Source of the DNA: Halopseudomonas sp002296055
Lineage (GTDB): Bacteria > Pseudomonadota > Gammaproteobacteria > Pseudomonadales > Pseudomonadaceae
Reading direction: 5' to 3' (one strand)
Length of the DNA stretch: 64,000 nt
NCBI RefSeq assembly: GCF_050876985.1
Contig: NZ_JBPAPP010000003.1
Positions 51,935 through 60,725 of this stretch are shown here, in pieces. Numbering within the stretch: the first letter of the stretch is position 1; each line of letters begins with the position of its first letter. The notes under the pieces are model-generated. The model worked only from the letters and a program-made list of their open reading frames with translations. It searched no databases and was not told the DNA's origin. A program made the position numbers and the translations under genes.

Positions 51935-52870
51935 TCAAAGCGCCAGCGTCATGCGTGGCGAGCGGCAGCTGCCGCAGCAGACCGCGATGTATTCACTGCG
52001 GTCCTCGTCATCCAGGCACTGGTCACCGTGCAGCGGCTCGCCGTCGCTCCAGGCCACCACGCAGCTGCCACAAATGCCCTGCTCGCAGTTGGTCTCCGGC
52101 GCAACGCCAGCCTGGCGCAAAGCCGCGAGCATGGAGCTGCCGGCCGGCACGTCGATGTCCAGCCCGCTGTCGCTCAGGTGCAGCTGAAAGCCGGCTTGCA
52201 CGCTGGTCTCACTGCCGGCAAAGGCCTCTTCGTGCCACTGCTCGGCAGGCAGGCCAGCGCACTGTTCGCGTACCCGCGTCATCAACCCTTGGGGGCCGCA
52301 GCAGTAGACGTGGGTCTGAGCCGGTAGCCCCGCCAGCAGAGCATTCATGTCCAATGTCTCGCGGGGGTTGCGCACCAGCTCGACCGGCCAACCAGAAGCA
52401 GCCAACTGCTCGATAAAGGGGGAGCTGCCCGTGCTGGAGACCGCCACCACGAAGCTGAACGGCAACCCCTGCGCCGCCAGTTGGTGCGCCATGGCCATCA
52501 GCGGGGTCAGCCCCACGCCGCCACCCACCAGCAGGTGGTGCGCAGCCTTCGGCGCCAGCGCAAACAGGTTGTTGGGCGCACTGGTCGGCAACTCGACACC
52601 AATGCGCGCCAGCGCGTGCAGCGCCTGCGAGCCACCGCGCCCCGACGTCTCGCATTTCACGGCGATCTCGTAATGGCTCAGATCAGCAGGGTTACTGCAC
52701 AGCGAGTAAGCACGGCAATGCTGCTCGTTGATCTGAATCTGCAGGTGCGCACCGGCCTCGAACGGCGGCAGTGACTCTCCCGTCGGGTGCTGCAGACGCA
52801 GACGCATGACATCCGAGGTGAGCATCTCGCAGGCGGCAATGCGCAGCGGGTTGAACTGGACTGAAAACAT
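51935..52870 (-). CDS. PDR/VanB-type oxygenase reductase (FMN, 2Fe-2S)
   Basis: The 311-residue reductase has a flavin domain (RAYSLCSNPADLSHYEIAVK), a pyridine-nucleotide domain (LVGGGVGLTPLMAMA near 115, CCGPQGLM near 200) and a C-terminal plant-type 2Fe-2S domain (CEQGICGSC and a distal Cys near residue 298). Such proteins pass electrons from NAD(P)H to Rieske oxygenases or demethylases. No oxygenase gene is in the window. It is the first gene after the long inverted repeat. The start ATG 52870 gives the family length. Confidence 0.87.
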   Translation of the reverse strand: MFSVQFNPLRIAACEMLTSDVMRLRLQHPTGESLPPFEAGAHLQIQINEQHCRAYSLCSNPADLSHYEIAVKCETSGRGGSQALHALARIGVELPTSAPNNLFALAPKAAHHLLVGGGVGLTPLMAMAHQLAAQGLPFSFVVAVSSTGSSPFIEQLAASGWPVELVRNPRETLDMNALLAGLPAQTHVYCCGPQGLMTRVREQCAGLPAEQWHEEAFAGSETSVQAGFQLHLSDSGLDIDVPAGSSMLAALRQAGVAPETNCEQGICGSCVVAWSDGEPLHGDQCLDDEDRSEYIAVCCGSCRSPRMTLAL

Positions 52871-52873
52871 ACA

Positions 52874-52902
52874 TTGACCAAATAGACTGTACACTTGGTC
52901 AA
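52874..52902 (-). promoter_or_regulatory. Candidate RutR-like operator at the reductase operon promoter
   Basis: A perfect 8-base inverted repeat, TTGACCAA at 52874-52881 and TTGGTCAA at 52895-52902, is separated by 13 bases. The half sites equal the TTGACCA half site of RutR, but RutR sites have a two-base spacer. The site abuts the reductase start codon, and the RutR-like TetR gene is immediately upstream, so repression of the operon is likely. Confidence 0.7.
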
Positions 52903-52979
52903 ACTAAATGCATAACGCATGCCAGCGGAATACCGCAGGGCTATTTCTAATGTTATTCAGGGTCGGAGGATGGGGAAAA

Positions 52980-53603
52980 TCAGGTGCTCAGACCGGCACC
53001 GGAGAGCACAAACTGTACAAGCTCCTGCTCGATTTTCTGGCGGGTTTGTGGCGCCGTCAGCGGCGACTCCAGCAGCATCTCTGCCTGCAGGGTGTAGTCG
53101 GAGTAATACTGGGTCAACGCCCAGATGTGCATGATCAGCAGGCGGCCGTCGAGCGGGCGCAGCGCGCCTTCGGATACCCAGCTGTTGATCTTCGCAACCT
53201 TGGCATGCGTTGCCTCCATGGCGCCCGGCCAGTAGTTCTCCAGCCGCGCCCCGCCGCTCAGCACTTCCATAGTGAAGATCCGCGACAGCTCGGGGTTTTC
53301 CAGCGCGTAGTTCAGCTTGACCCGCACAAACTCGCTCAACGCCTCGCGCGGCGTCAGCTCCGGCTCGGCGCCAAACACGAAGAAGTTGCGCCAGCTCTCC
53401 AGCACCATGCCCAGTACCTGCGAGTAGAGCGCTTCCTTGTCTTCGATGTAGTAGTGCAGTTGCGACTTCTTGAGCTGCGCACGTTCAGCGATCGCCTGGG
53501 TCGATGCCCCCTGAAATCCGTGCTGACTGAACTCGGCAATCGCCGCATCCAGAATCTTGCGCATGATTTCCTGGCGGCTCTGCTTGGAGCGCTCCGTTCG
53601 CAT
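52980..53603 (-). CDS. TetR-family regulator with YcdC/RutR-type C-terminal domain
   Basis: The roughly 207-residue protein has a TetR helix-turn-helix (residues 15-60, STQAIAERAQLKKSQLHYYIEDKEALY) and a C-terminal domain with the RutR pattern FVRVKLNYALENPELSRIFTMEVLSGGA and HIWALTQYYSDYTLQ. RutR senses uracil or thymine. A GTG at 53618 is an alternative start; neither has a strong ribosome site. It lies upstream of the reductase-RidA-creatininase operon on the same strand and presumably controls it. Confidence 0.87.
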   Translation of the reverse strand: MRTERSKQSRQEIMRKILDAAIAEFSQHGFQGASTQAIAERAQLKKSQLHYYIEDKEALYSQVLGMVLESWRNFFVFGAEPELTPREALSEFVRVKLNYALENPELSRIFTMEVLSGGARLENYWPGAMEATHAKVAKINSWVSEGALRPLDGRLLIMHIWALTQYYSDYTLQAEMLLESPLTAPQTRQKIEQELVQFVLSGAGLST

Positions 53604-53725
53604 ATCTACTTTTGCCACAATTGCACCATTTCAGTGAATAACCGTCGCCCGACGCGCCATCAGAAGGCGCGCTCTAGCCGGGGCCGCGCGGGCGAGGCCT
53701 ATCCTACCCCGCGCGCCTGATACAA

Positions 53726-53763
53726 ACAAAAAAGGCCAGCCTTCCGCCTGGAAGACCGGCCTT
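53726..53763 (-). terminator. Terminator of the BCCT gene
   Basis: A hairpin with outer AAGGCC/GGCCTT and inner CTTCC/GGAAG pairs is followed on the minus strand by TTTTTTGTTTG. It lies 21 bases after the BCCT stop codon. Confidence 0.8.
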
Positions 53764-53784
53764 GTGCAAGAGATTGCCAAGCCC

Positions 53785-55452
53785 TTAACGCGGCTCGGTC
53801 ATCAACCCCTTGATGATGGCGATACAGCCCACCAGCAGTACGATGGTGAACGGCAAGCCGGTAGATACCGACATCGCCTGCAAGGCGGCCAGGCCGCCAC
53901 CCAGCAGCAATGCGATGGCTACCACACCTTCGATGATCACCCAGAACACGCGCTGCGGCACCGGCGCGTTGACCTTGCCGCCGGCAGTAATGGTGTCAAT
54001 CACCAGCGAGCCGGAGTCCGAGGAGGTTACAAAGAACACGATAACCAGAATGATGCCGACAAAGGAGGTAATCGCTGTCAGCGGCAGCTCACCGAGCATC
54101 ACGAACAGCTTGAGCTCCAGGGCCGCGTCCTGCACACCGGTAAACCCGTCGGTGATGAACTGGCCGATGGCCGTACCGCCGAACGCGGTCATCCACAGTA
54201 CCGATACCAGCGACGGCACCAGCAGCACGGCAACCAGGAACTCACGCACGGTGCGACCGCGGCTGACGCGAGCGATAAACATGCCGACGAAGGGCGACCA
54301 GCTGATCCACCAGGCCCAGTAGAAGGCAGTCCAGCCCTGGGTAAAGTTGGCGTCTTCACGGCCTATCGGATTGGACAGCGCCGGCAGGTTGGTGACATAG
54401 GCCAGCAGGTTGTCGAAAAACCCGGTGGCAATCGCCAGGGTCGGGCCAACAATGATCACAAAGCCCATCAGCAAAATGGCCAGCACCATGTTGATTTCGG
54501 ACAAACGCTTCACACCCTTGTCCAGCCCGGCCACAACCGAGAGCAGCGCAATGCCGGTAATGCCGACGATCAGCAGCACCTTGGTGACGTTGCCAGAGCC
54601 GATATCAAACAGGTAGTGCAAACCCGCCGTCGCCTGCTCGGCGCCAAACCCGAGAGAGGTCGCCAGACCAAACAGGGTGGCAAACACGGCCAGGGTATCG
54701 ATCACGTGGCCCGGCCAGCCCCAGACGCGCTCGCCCAGGATCGGGTAGAAGATTGAGCGGATGGTCAGCGGCAGGCCCTTGTTGAAGGAGAACAGCGCCA
54801 GCGCCAGTGCCACTACCGCGTAGATCGCCCAAGGGTGCAGACCCCAGTGGAAGATGGTCGCAGCCATGCCAAGACGCTCGGCAGCAGCCACATCCCCCGC
54901 AGCGCCGCCCAGCGGCGCCCAGTCGGTGCGCAGTCCGTCCTCGCCAACACTCACCCCACCCAGGGAGGTTGAGAAATGCGACATCGGCTCGGATACGCCG
55001 TAAAACATCAGGCCGATGCCCATACCGGCAGCAAACAGCATGGCAAACCAGCCGAGGTAGCCGTAATCAGGCTTGGCGTCCATACCGCCGATGCGCACCT
55101 TACCCAGCGGCGAGACGATCAGGCCCAGACACAGAAGTACAAAGATGTTGGCAGCGCCCAGGAAGAACCAGGCCAGGTTGCCGGTCAGCCAGTCGCGCAG
55201 CGCGGTGAACAGCGGTGCGACCTCGGCCTGCAGCGCCAGGGTAATCACCACAAACAGCACCACACTCAGTGCCGAGATGGTGAACACCTTGCCGTGGATG
55301 TCCAGGTTAAAAACAAAACTGCCAGAAATGTTGTCCTGACCAATAACGTAGTCAGTATCAATCAGATTGGCTTCGCCGGTCGGTGCCGGGATGCCGTCAT
55401 GGCCGGTCGGGTCGGCCGCTTGGTCGTGATCATGCAATGGTTCTTTCGCCAT
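53785..55452 (-). CDS. BCCT-family betaine/choline/carnitine transporter
   Basis: The 555-residue secondary transporter has twelve transmembrane helices and the BCCT signature in helix 8 (GWTAFYWAWWISWSPFVG, residues about 355-372) followed by ARVSRGRTVREF. Family members take up compatible solutes or trimethylammonium compounds with sodium or protons. The N-terminal cytoplasmic stretch before helix 1 is long and His/Asp-rich (HDHDQAADPTGHD). Substrate selectivity is not read with confidence. ATG 55452 has GGAGC upstream. Confidence 0.9.
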   Translation of the reverse strand: MAKEPLHDHDQAADPTGHDGIPAPTGEANLIDTDYVIGQDNISGSFVFNLDIHGKVFTISALSVVLFVVITLALQAEVAPLFTALRDWLTGNLAWFFLGAANIFVLLCLGLIVSPLGKVRIGGMDAKPDYGYLGWFAMLFAAGMGIGLMFYGVSEPMSHFSTSLGGVSVGEDGLRTDWAPLGGAAGDVAAAERLGMAATIFHWGLHPWAIYAVVALALALFSFNKGLPLTIRSIFYPILGERVWGWPGHVIDTLAVFATLFGLATSLGFGAEQATAGLHYLFDIGSGNVTKVLLIVGITGIALLSVVAGLDKGVKRLSEINMVLAILLMGFVIIVGPTLAIATGFFDNLLAYVTNLPALSNPIGREDANFTQGWTAFYWAWWISWSPFVGMFIARVSRGRTVREFLVAVLLVPSLVSVLWMTAFGGTAIGQFITDGFTGVQDAALELKLFVMLGELPLTAITSFVGIILVIVFFVTSSDSGSLVIDTITAGGKVNAPVPQRVFWVIIEGVVAIALLLGGGLAALQAMSVSTGLPFTIVLLVGCIAIIKGLMTEPR

Positions 55453-55691
55453 CTGTATGCTCCGATGCTGCACTGCAGTTGCAGGCTAATGCCCGTTGAC
55501 GTGCCCCCAGCGCCCAGACGCGGTCCGGCGGCAACGATTGAATCCCCCAGGGGGTATTGAAAAAGCACCTTGCGGTGCGCGGCGATGACATCGTTCTATG
55601 CCTCCGCAATCATGCTGTGGCCGATGTTTTAAGTGTCAAAGCTCGCTAATGATAGCCAGTTGCCGGGCATTAGTGAAATTGCCGGGCCGGC

Positions 55692-56345
55692 TCAGGGCCT
55701 TAGTTCGCCGCGCTGATGCAGCGTCACAGCCCCCGTAAAGAGCATCATGACCTGCTCTTCAGCCTGGCTCAGAATCTCGCTGCGCCGGGCCGGCTCACCC
55801 AGATAATCGAGCGATTGAAAGAGCATATTGCGGTTAACCATGCCGGCGACACGACGCACCTGCAGCGCCGACACCTGCGGCGGCATCAGGCCCAGCTCAC
55901 GGATGTCCTCGGCCATATCGTCGGCAAACTCGTCCATCTGCCGCTGCAACTCGCTGCGTAGCGCCAGCGAGGGCCCATGCAGCTCACGCACGGCAATCAG
56001 CACCCGTGAACGGTTGGCGTACACATAGTCGAAATAAAGGCGCAGCGTCTGCCGGCAAACAGCTTGCCCCTTGCTCACACCGCATTCACCGGCGCCCTGT
56101 TCCACCTCATTGGCGGCCTGGTGCCGAAGCGCCCGCAGGGCCCCGCGCAGTTCATCCTTGGACTGACGTAACAGCTGCAGACCAAGGTCTTCCATGTCGC
56201 GAAAATGGCGATAGAAGGTATTGGGGTTGAGGCCAGCCTCGCGGGCCAGCTCACGCAAGCCCAGACTGGTCAGACAGCGACTGCTGGCTGCCAGGCGCTC
56301 GGCGGCATCCAACAGCGCCCGCTTGCCTGGTGGGTCAGCGTGCAT
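55692..56345 (-). CDS. TetR-family regulator, FabR/DesT-like
   Basis: The 217-residue protein has a TetR helix-turn-helix (residues 8-55, LGLRELAREAGLNPNTFYRHFRDMEDLGLQLL), whose FYRHF-DM-DLGL phrasing is typical of FabR and DesT, regulators of unsaturated fatty acid synthesis. The C-terminal domain has RLYFDYVYANRSRVLIAVRELHGPS. No desaturase is adjacent. It starts 14 bases after the stop of the MvaU-like fragment on the same strand and may share its transcript. Confidence 0.83.
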   Translation of the reverse strand: MHADPPGKRALLDAAERLAASSRCLTSLGLRELAREAGLNPNTFYRHFRDMEDLGLQLLRQSKDELRGALRALRHQAANEVEQGAGECGVSKGQAVCRQTLRLYFDYVYANRSRVLIAVRELHGPSLALRSELQRQMDEFADDMAEDIRELGLMPPQVSALQVRRVAGMVNRNMLFQSLDYLGEPARRSEILSQAEEQVMMLFTGAVTLHQRGELRP

Positions 56346-56359
56346 GTTCAGGCGGCAGG

Positions 56360-56548
56360 TTAAGGTGCTGAACGCAAAATGGTGAGCACTTGGCGCGCGG
56401 TCATGCCATAACTGTCCATCAGTGCCTTGAGTTCCTCGTTAAAGGCCAGCTCCTGCTGCAAGCCACTGTCCTTCTTGAGTTTTTCAAGGTGTTCCAACTG
56501 CGCAGCCAACTCACGTTCAGCAGCGCGAAACTCCGAAAGCTTGCTCAT
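56360..56548 (-). CDS. Short MvaU/MvaT-type H-NS N-terminal domain protein
   Basis: The 62-residue protein aligns with residues 1-60 of MvaU: MSKLSEFRAAERELAAQLE at the start, a coiled-coil dimerisation segment, then ELKALMDSYGMTARQVLTIL. It stops exactly where the linker to the DNA-binding domain would begin, and that domain is not found in any frame downstream, because the TetR gene starts 14 bases later. The start ATG 56548 follows a weak ribosome site. It could be a decayed gene or a working trans-acting antagonist of full-length MvaT/MvaU, comparable to H-NST proteins. Confidence 0.75.
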   Translation of the reverse strand: MSKLSEFRAAERELAAQLEHLEKLKKDSGLQQELAFNEELKALMDSYGMTARQVLTILRSAP

Positions 56549-56656
56549 GTCATACCTGTGTGTAAAAAGAGACTGACGAGGATTCTACACCAGCGGCGCC
56601 CGGATCATGCACAGATCACCATCAGCGCCACTGCAACGCCGCAGGAGACAGGCCCC

Positions 56657-57652
56657 ATGCCCACCATTGCCATGCCACCGCGCACCCACACCAACGACGG
56701 CGCGCTGCGCCGCGTTGGCATCGAGCTGGAAATGAACGGCATCGATATCGACCGCCTGAGCCAGCTGGTCGCCAGTTCGGCGAACTACCAGATTGAACAA
56801 CCCGGCCGCTACGAGCGCCGCCTGACCGGCGATGACACCGGCGACTGGGTGGTTGAGCTGGACTCCAGCCTGGTCAAACGCCTGGGCCGCAAGCCCCGCC
56901 CGGAAGACCCGCGCTCGGCCGAGCTGATGAGCTCCGCCGAGGACGCCCTGATCTGGGTCGCCGAAGCGCTGGTACCCGCCGAGCTGGTCAGCCCACCCCT
57001 GCCGCTGGACCGGCTGGATGAGGTCAACGCACTGATTGCCCGACTGCGCGAGGCTGGCGCCAAGGGCACCGGCGACCGCCTGACCAACGCCTTTGGCATG
57101 CAGTTCAACCCTGAAATCCCGGACGACCGCCCCGAGACCATTACCGCTTATTTGAAAGCCTTCCTGTGCCTGTACGACTGGCTGGCCGAACGCACCGACG
57201 TAAATCTGGCGCGGCGCATCACGACCTATGTGGACCCCTTCCCGGCCGCCTACGTCAAACGCGTCACCACGCCCGAGTACTGGCCCGACCAGGCGCGGCT
57301 GATTGATGACTACCTGGAGCACAACCCGACCCGCAACCGCGCGCTGGACATGCTGCCGCTGTTTCGTCACCTCGACGAGCAGCGCGTGCTGGCCCGTGCA
57401 CCAGACCCGCTGATCAAGGCGCGCCCCACCTTCCACTACCGCCTGCCCGACTGCCGCATCGACGAGCCCGGCTGGGACATGACCCTCGCCTGGAACGACT
57501 GGCTGCAGATTGAGCGACTAGCCTGCGACCGCGAACGCCTGCAGCGCTGCTGCGAGGCCTATCAGCAATGGCTGCATCAAGGGCTGGGCAGGCTGCTGGA
57601 AAGCTGGCCACGGCAAGTTGAACGGGACTGGCTCAGCAGCGAGGCGTCATGA
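56657..57652 (+). CDS. Amidoligase-family enzyme
   Basis: The 331-residue protein belongs to the amidoligase branch of the COOH-NH2 ligase fold. It has VGIELEMNGIDIDRL at 17-31, GDWVVELDSSLVK near 65, ELVSPPLPLDRLDEV near 113 and NAFGMQFNPEIPD near 147, the acidic residues expected to bind Mg-ATP. It ligates amino or carboxyl groups to make isopeptide-type bonds. The stop overlaps the next gene (ATGA), a class I glutaminase-like hydrolase. This pair is a known conserved module of unproven product. Confidence 0.85.
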   Translation: MPTIAMPPRTHTNDGALRRVGIELEMNGIDIDRLSQLVASSANYQIEQPGRYERRLTGDDTGDWVVELDSSLVKRLGRKPRPEDPRSAELMSSAEDALIWVAEALVPAELVSPPLPLDRLDEVNALIARLREAGAKGTGDRLTNAFGMQFNPEIPDDRPETITAYLKAFLCLYDWLAERTDVNLARRITTYVDPFPAAYVKRVTTPEYWPDQARLIDDYLEHNPTRNRALDMLPLFRHLDEQRVLARAPDPLIKARPTFHYRLPDCRIDEPGWDMTLAWNDWLQIERLACDRERLQRCCEAYQQWLHQGLGRLLESWPRQVERDWLSSEAS

Positions 57653-58320
57653 ACCGCCCCCGCATTGCCATTACCGGCCCCCGGCGCGGAGCCTTCGGGC
57701 CGCGCTTTCTGGTAGCCCGTGCAATCCGCTACTACGGCGGCGTGCCCATCCAACTGGGGCCGGGAGATGAGCGCCGTCTGCCACGCTACGACGGCGTAGT
57801 GGTGACCGGCGGACACGACATCGACCCGGTGCTGTATGCTGCCGAGCCCGAGGTCAAACCGCGCTATGACACCGCACGCGATGCCCTGGAAACGGCAGTG
57901 ATCGACGACGCCCTGCACCGGGGCCTGCCACTGCTGGGCATCTGCCGGGGCGCACAACTGTTGAACGTACGCTGCGGCGGCAACCTGTTTCAGGATCTGC
58001 GCTCACGCCGCAAGCTGACCTCGCACCGGCGCACCATCCTGCCGCTGAAAACCCTCTGCGTAGATGCCGGCAGCCACCTCGCACGCCTGCTGGGGGTGCA
58101 ACGCGCGCGCATCAACAGCCTGCACAACCAGGCCATCAACCAGCTTGGCGAGGGTCTGGTGGTCAGTGCCCGCGATCTCGACCAGATCACCCAGGCGGTC
58201 GAAGCGCCCGGGCGACGCTTCGTCATGGGCGTGCAATGGCACCCGGAGTTTCTGCTGTTTCTGCCGCGCCAGCGGCGGCTGTTCAAGGCGCTGGTGTCGG
58301 CAGCGCGGGAGCTGGGTTAG
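57649..58320 (+). CDS. Peptidase C26 / gamma-glutamyl hydrolase-like class I glutaminase
   Basis: The 223-residue protein has VVTGGHDIDPVLY at 51-63, the nucleophile Cys99 in GICRGAQLLNV and the dyad His198/Glu200 in QWHPEF. This is the PuuD-like gamma-glutamyl-GABA hydrolase fold. It is translationally coupled to the amidoligase, so it may provide ammonia, trim a gamma-glutamyl linkage, or reverse the ligation. Confidence 0.87.
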   Translation: MNRPRIAITGPRRGAFGPRFLVARAIRYYGGVPIQLGPGDERRLPRYDGVVVTGGHDIDPVLYAAEPEVKPRYDTARDALETAVIDDALHRGLPLLGICRGAQLLNVRCGGNLFQDLRSRRKLTSHRRTILPLKTLCVDAGSHLARLLGVQRARINSLHNQAINQLGEGLVVSARDLDQITQAVEAPGRRFVMGVQWHPEFLLFLPRQRRLFKALVSAARELG

Positions 58321-58433
58321 CACCCTCTCTGCCATCAAGTAACCCGGTTTGCTGGTGACCAAAGACGTCGATGATTAAGATGCGAAGGCGTTTACCCCAT
58401 CGCCCCTAGCGACTAACGGAAAAGGACAACCCC

Positions 58434-59324
58434 ATGCGCAGGCCCCAACGGACTACCGGCCTCCTGTCACCCATCCTGCTTACGGCATTACTTGCCCTGT
58501 TGGCCAGCGGCTGCAACGCCCCATCCGAACACCGCGGTAACGTCTTGGCAGAGTTAAACCGGCGCGGCATCAGTACCGACATCAACGGTTTAAAAGCCGC
58601 CACCAGATCACGTCAAGATGACGGCGCCTTTCTGTTTGCCGACATCGGCTTTTTCGACACTATCAGTGATACCGACCTCCTTGAGGCCTTAATCCACGCC
58701 GCCAAAACCGGCAATTTTGGCTTGACCTACGAGCTGGCACGCCTCGACAACAACGCACAGTTCGATCCTCAGAAGCTACAGCAAAGCCTTGATCAGTCCG
58801 TGCGGCGTAGCCTGCCAACGCTAACCGCCGCGCTGCTCCGGCACGGCGCACGGCCGGGCCCCGACACACTGTTTCAGGCTGCTTACACTGACGAGTTTCA
58901 GCAGACCACGCTGCTGCTGCAGTACGACATCGACTTTACCCAGGCCCGCAATAACGAAGCGCTACGCGTGTCGGCACGACTGGGCAACCTGCAAACCCTC
59001 AAGGCCTTTGTCGAGAGTGGAAAGGCCTCGGATGAGCTGATCAACCGCGCCCTGCATTTTGGGGCACTCACCGAAAAAGGTGCAGTAGTAAGGTATCTGG
59101 TGGATTGGGGCGTTCCGGTAGACTACCCCGACAGCCGAGGCTGCACGGCGCTGCATTACCTGGCGCAGGATGGCCAGGTTGACGATGTGCGCTACCTCGT
59201 TGAGCAGGGCGCCGAGGTGAACCAACCCTGCCGCGGTAAGCAAACCCCGCTGACCTGGGCCCACTACGGCAAGAATCAGCCGGTGATTGACTACCTGCTG
59301 AGTGTCGGCGGAACCCAACCCTGA
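58434..59324 (+). CDS. Ankyrin-repeat lipoprotein
   Basis: The 296-residue protein has a lipoprotein signal (LLASGC, lipid-modified Cys27) and several degenerate ankyrin repeats from residue about 75 to the end; the clearest are DSRGCTALHYLAQDGQVDDVRYLVEQGAEVN and KQTPLTWAHYGKNQPVIDYLLSVGG. It is probably anchored in the outer or inner membrane facing the periplasm and mediates protein contacts. AAAAGGA precedes the ATG. Confidence 0.85.
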   Translation: MRRPQRTTGLLSPILLTALLALLASGCNAPSEHRGNVLAELNRRGISTDINGLKAATRSRQDDGAFLFADIGFFDTISDTDLLEALIHAAKTGNFGLTYELARLDNNAQFDPQKLQQSLDQSVRRSLPTLTAALLRHGARPGPDTLFQAAYTDEFQQTTLLLQYDIDFTQARNNEALRVSARLGNLQTLKAFVESGKASDELINRALHFGALTEKGAVVRYLVDWGVPVDYPDSRGCTALHYLAQDGQVDDVRYLVEQGAEVNQPCRGKQTPLTWAHYGKNQPVIDYLLSVGGTQP

Positions 59325-59370
59325 ACTCACCGGGGCAATGCCGTAATTCCCCCTGCAAATCGGAGTACCC

Positions 59371-59694
59371 GTGCCCGTCGATCCGTTGAAAACCCTGTCA
59401 GATCTGGTCAACGATGCCCACACACAGATTCAAGCGGCGCATCAGCACATCAACCCGGTAGTCGAGGTGCGCCAGAGCATGCGTGATGTCGGCATCCCCG
59501 CCGATGTGCTGACCCTGGACTGTCTGCGAACCCAGCGACGCATCACCCTTATCCTGCATGACCAGCACCCAGGCGTGGTGCTCTACCAGTTCGTCACTCG
59601 GGAAGAAGCAGTCGGCGGTGAGTTCAAGCAGGTGCCGCTAGCGGACATAAGCAGCCAAACCCTGTTTGACTGGATGCAGGACTATTTCGCCTGA
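59371..59694 (+). CDS. Conserved-looking hypothetical protein (GTG start)
   Basis: The 107-residue protein starts at GTG 59371 after GGAG. It opens with a helical VDPLKTLSDLVNDAHTQIQAAHQHI and then strands including RRITLILHDQHPGVVLYQFV, ending SSQTLFDWMQDYFA. I do not recognise a family. It follows the ankyrin lipoprotein by 46 bases and overlaps the convergent AraC gene by 13 bases. Confidence 0.7.
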   Translation: MPVDPLKTLSDLVNDAHTQIQAAHQHINPVVEVRQSMRDVGIPADVLTLDCLRTQRRITLILHDQHPGVVLYQFVTREEAVGGEFKQVPLADISSQTLFDWMQDYFA

Positions 59695-60656
59695 GTTGAG
59701 CCAGAGTCCGTTACCCAGCGCTTGCGGGCATGCAGGTAGGCCGCGGTGTCGCCGTAGCCCAGGTGTTCTGCAACCTGAGCGCGGGTCAGGCCTTGCAAGG
59801 CGAGGTATTGATCCAGCTCTGCGCGAACCAGATCGAGTAGCTGCCGGAAGTTGAGCTGCTGATCCTGCAGGCGGCGGCGCAGGGTGCGCGGGCTCAGGTG
59901 GAGCTGCGCCGCGATCTCTTCCAGGCTGGGCACATGACCGGCTAGCAGCCCCTGACGCAACTGCTCGGCAACCTGTCCGGCAGCACCACCAAAGCGCCGC
60001 TGTTGCGCCAGACGGCGATCCAGTTCAGAGGTCGCCAATTCATACATGCCATCGTTGGCGCCAGGGTTGGGCCGCAACAGGTCTGTACGTTTGAACCACA
60101 ATTCGTTGCGCGCGGCGCCGAATACCAACTGCTCGCCCAGCAGCGGCTGGTAGGCCTGCCAGTAATCCGGCTGAGCGTGGCGCAGACAAACCCGCGCCGG
60201 TTGCAAGGGTTGCTCGGCGGCCGCGCGCATCTGCGTCACCGCCATGCTCATGTAATGCTCGACCAGATAGCGCTCCAACCCGACCGAGGCATGAACCCGA
60301 ATGGCCACGCCGAGCAGCTCCTCAGTTTCAATCTGGGTAATGGCGTCCAGCGAGGACGCCAACCGCTGATAACGCACCCAGCTGGCGATCGACTGGGCTG
60401 CGTTGCGGGCGTAGAAGCCCAGGCACGCCAGCACGTGCCAGTCCTGGCGGGAGAACAGCGAAAACAGGTGCAGACCAATGGCGGGGTCGTGGGCAGCTGC
60501 CCGTTGCCAGAGCTGCTCCAAGGCTACGCGGTCGAAGTCCTGGCGCTCCCCGCGCTCTTGCAGAAAGCGCTGCAACACCCGGCCAAGGGGGCCGTGGTGA
60601 TAGAGCTGCACCGGCTTTTTGGCCACATCAACGATGTTTTTGTCCTCTGCGCGCAT
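59682..60656 (-). CDS. AraC-family regulator
   Basis: The 324-residue protein has an N-terminal arabinose-binding-like effector domain (residues 20-205) and a C-terminal AraC helix-turn-helix pair (SLEEIAAQLHLSPRTLRRRL near 240, LTRAQVAEHLGYGDTAAYLHA near 294). It resembles the OruR/ArgR-like group of pseudomonad AraC proteins. It is divergent from the sterol-desaturase-like gene, 69 bases away, and is the likely regulator of that operon. Confidence 0.87.
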   Translation of the reverse strand: MRAEDKNIVDVAKKPVQLYHHGPLGRVLQRFLQERGERQDFDRVALEQLWQRAAAHDPAIGLHLFSLFSRQDWHVLACLGFYARNAAQSIASWVRYQRLASSLDAITQIETEELLGVAIRVHASVGLERYLVEHYMSMAVTQMRAAAEQPLQPARVCLRHAQPDYWQAYQPLLGEQLVFGAARNELWFKRTDLLRPNPGANDGMYELATSELDRRLAQQRRFGGAAGQVAEQLRQGLLAGHVPSLEEIAAQLHLSPRTLRRRLQDQQLNFRQLLDLVRAELDQYLALQGLTRAQVAEHLGYGDTAAYLHARKRWVTDSGSTQAK

Positions 60657-60725
60657 GTTGGATCGGTCCGGTTTGGCTTCTTATTAAAGGGCAATCGAAT
60701 CACTCAAACGCCCGTAGAGGTTAGC

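Noticed and set aside
56390..56656. N-terminal extension of the amidoligase frame
   Set aside because: It is antisense to the MvaU-like gene; ATG 56657 has an AGGAGA site and the family N-terminus.
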